From the NCBI GenBank assembly GCA_041571575.1, contig JBFFTZ010000155.1, positions 1 to 6,436 on the forward strand: a stretch of 6,436 nucleotides of DNA. Direction: 5' to 3'. The notes below the pieces were generated by a model. It was not told the DNA's origin, made no database searches, and saw only the letters and a program-made list of their open reading frames with translations. Each line of letters begins with the position of its first letter. The stretch's first letter is position 1. The stretch is from CAKZML01 sp041571575. GTDB lineage: Bacteria; Pseudomonadota; Gammaproteobacteria; Steroidobacterales; BM003. Position numbers and translations under genes: made by a program. Of the stretch, positions 6,219-6,436 are shown piece by piece.

Positions 6219-6436
6219 TCAGGGCTTGCCAAAGCCGCCGCCACCCGGGGTGTCTATACGCAGGATATCACCGGCTTCGAATCGCATGCTGGTGCAGCCG
6301 GGCAGTTCCTGGCGCTCACCCGATGCGCGGATCCGGGTGTTGCGTCCGGTTTTTCCAGCCTGCCCGCCCTGCAGTCCGAAGGGCGCCACCCGGCGATGGC
6401 CGCTGAGCATCGACACCTGCATGGGCTCAAGAAAAC
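6219..6436 (-). CDS. C-terminus of hydantoinase B/5-oxoprolinase-family protein (partial)
   Basis: The frame is open to the right edge, so the gene begins outside the window and only about 72 C-terminal residues are visible. They show the HyuB ending: FLEPMQVSMLSGHRR, then PFGLQGGQAGKTGRN, a Cys-containing loop LPGCTSMRFEAGDILRI, and the diagnostic final TPGGGGFGKP. The family includes ATP-dependent 5-oxoprolinases, which open 5-oxoproline to glutamate, and N-methylhydantoinases and acetone carboxylase-like enzymes. The tail cannot separate these. A methionine codon at 6422 is internal and is not the start. The gene reads towards the DUF4442 gene, 37 bases away. A functional link with the cyclotransferase gene across the convergent junction is an inference. 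Confidence 0.88.
   Translation of the reverse strand, partial: FLEPMQVSMLSGHRRVAPFGLQGGQAGKTGRNTRIRASGERQELPGCTSMRFEAGDILRIDTPGGGGFGKP

Noticed and set aside
5726..6406. 226-codon plus-strand open frame
   Set aside because: It lies antisense to the DUF4442 and oxoprolinase genes, crosses both of them, and shows no recognisable domain. The opposite-strand products have clear family motifs.

Overview
The window looks like ordinary bacterial chromosome, gene-dense and about 55-60% GC by eye, with G/C-rich third codon positions. Gene families and start-codon habits suggest a gammaproteobacterium, possibly marine, but nothing here fixes the genus. No RNA gene, insertion sequence, CRISPR array, integrase or attachment site is visible. 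No gene-free stretch exceeds about 170 bases.

Left part (1-3412). The last codons of an unidentified plus-strand gene end at 74. Four minus-strand genes then run leftwards from a divergent region: a DMT/EamA-family permease (3412-2477), a fold-type II PLP enzyme of the ACC deaminase/D-cysteine desulfhydrase family (2426-1311), an orphan NarL/FixJ-type response regulator (1232-582) and a PaaI-like hotdog thioesterase (559-71). Their gaps are 50, 78 and 22 bases, so they could form one transcription unit. A separate promoter before the regulator is possible.

Middle part (3413-5671). A 166-base divergent region leads into the most unusual pair. The first gene encodes a complete contractile-tail sheath protein with no tube, baseplate, spike, ATPase or other phage gene beside it. 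Its stop codon overlaps, in ATGA, the start of a gamma-glutamylcyclotransferase-fold gene. A perfect 7-bp inverted repeat covers the ribosome binding site of the sheath gene, immediately before its GTG start.

Right part (5687-6436). On the minus strand, the C-terminus of a hydantoinase B/5-oxoprolinase subunit (the gene continues beyond the window) is followed by a DUF4442 hotdog protein. These converge on the cyclotransferase gene. Cyclotransferases release 5-oxoproline and oxoprolinases open it to glutamate, so the two neighbours could share a gamma-glutamyl or glutathione turnover pathway.

The best candidate for something undescribed is the solitary, translationally coupled sheath-cyclotransferase pair. 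The coupling is seen in the sequence, but its function is unknown. Four of the six genes whose start lies in the window appear to begin with GTG or TTG.
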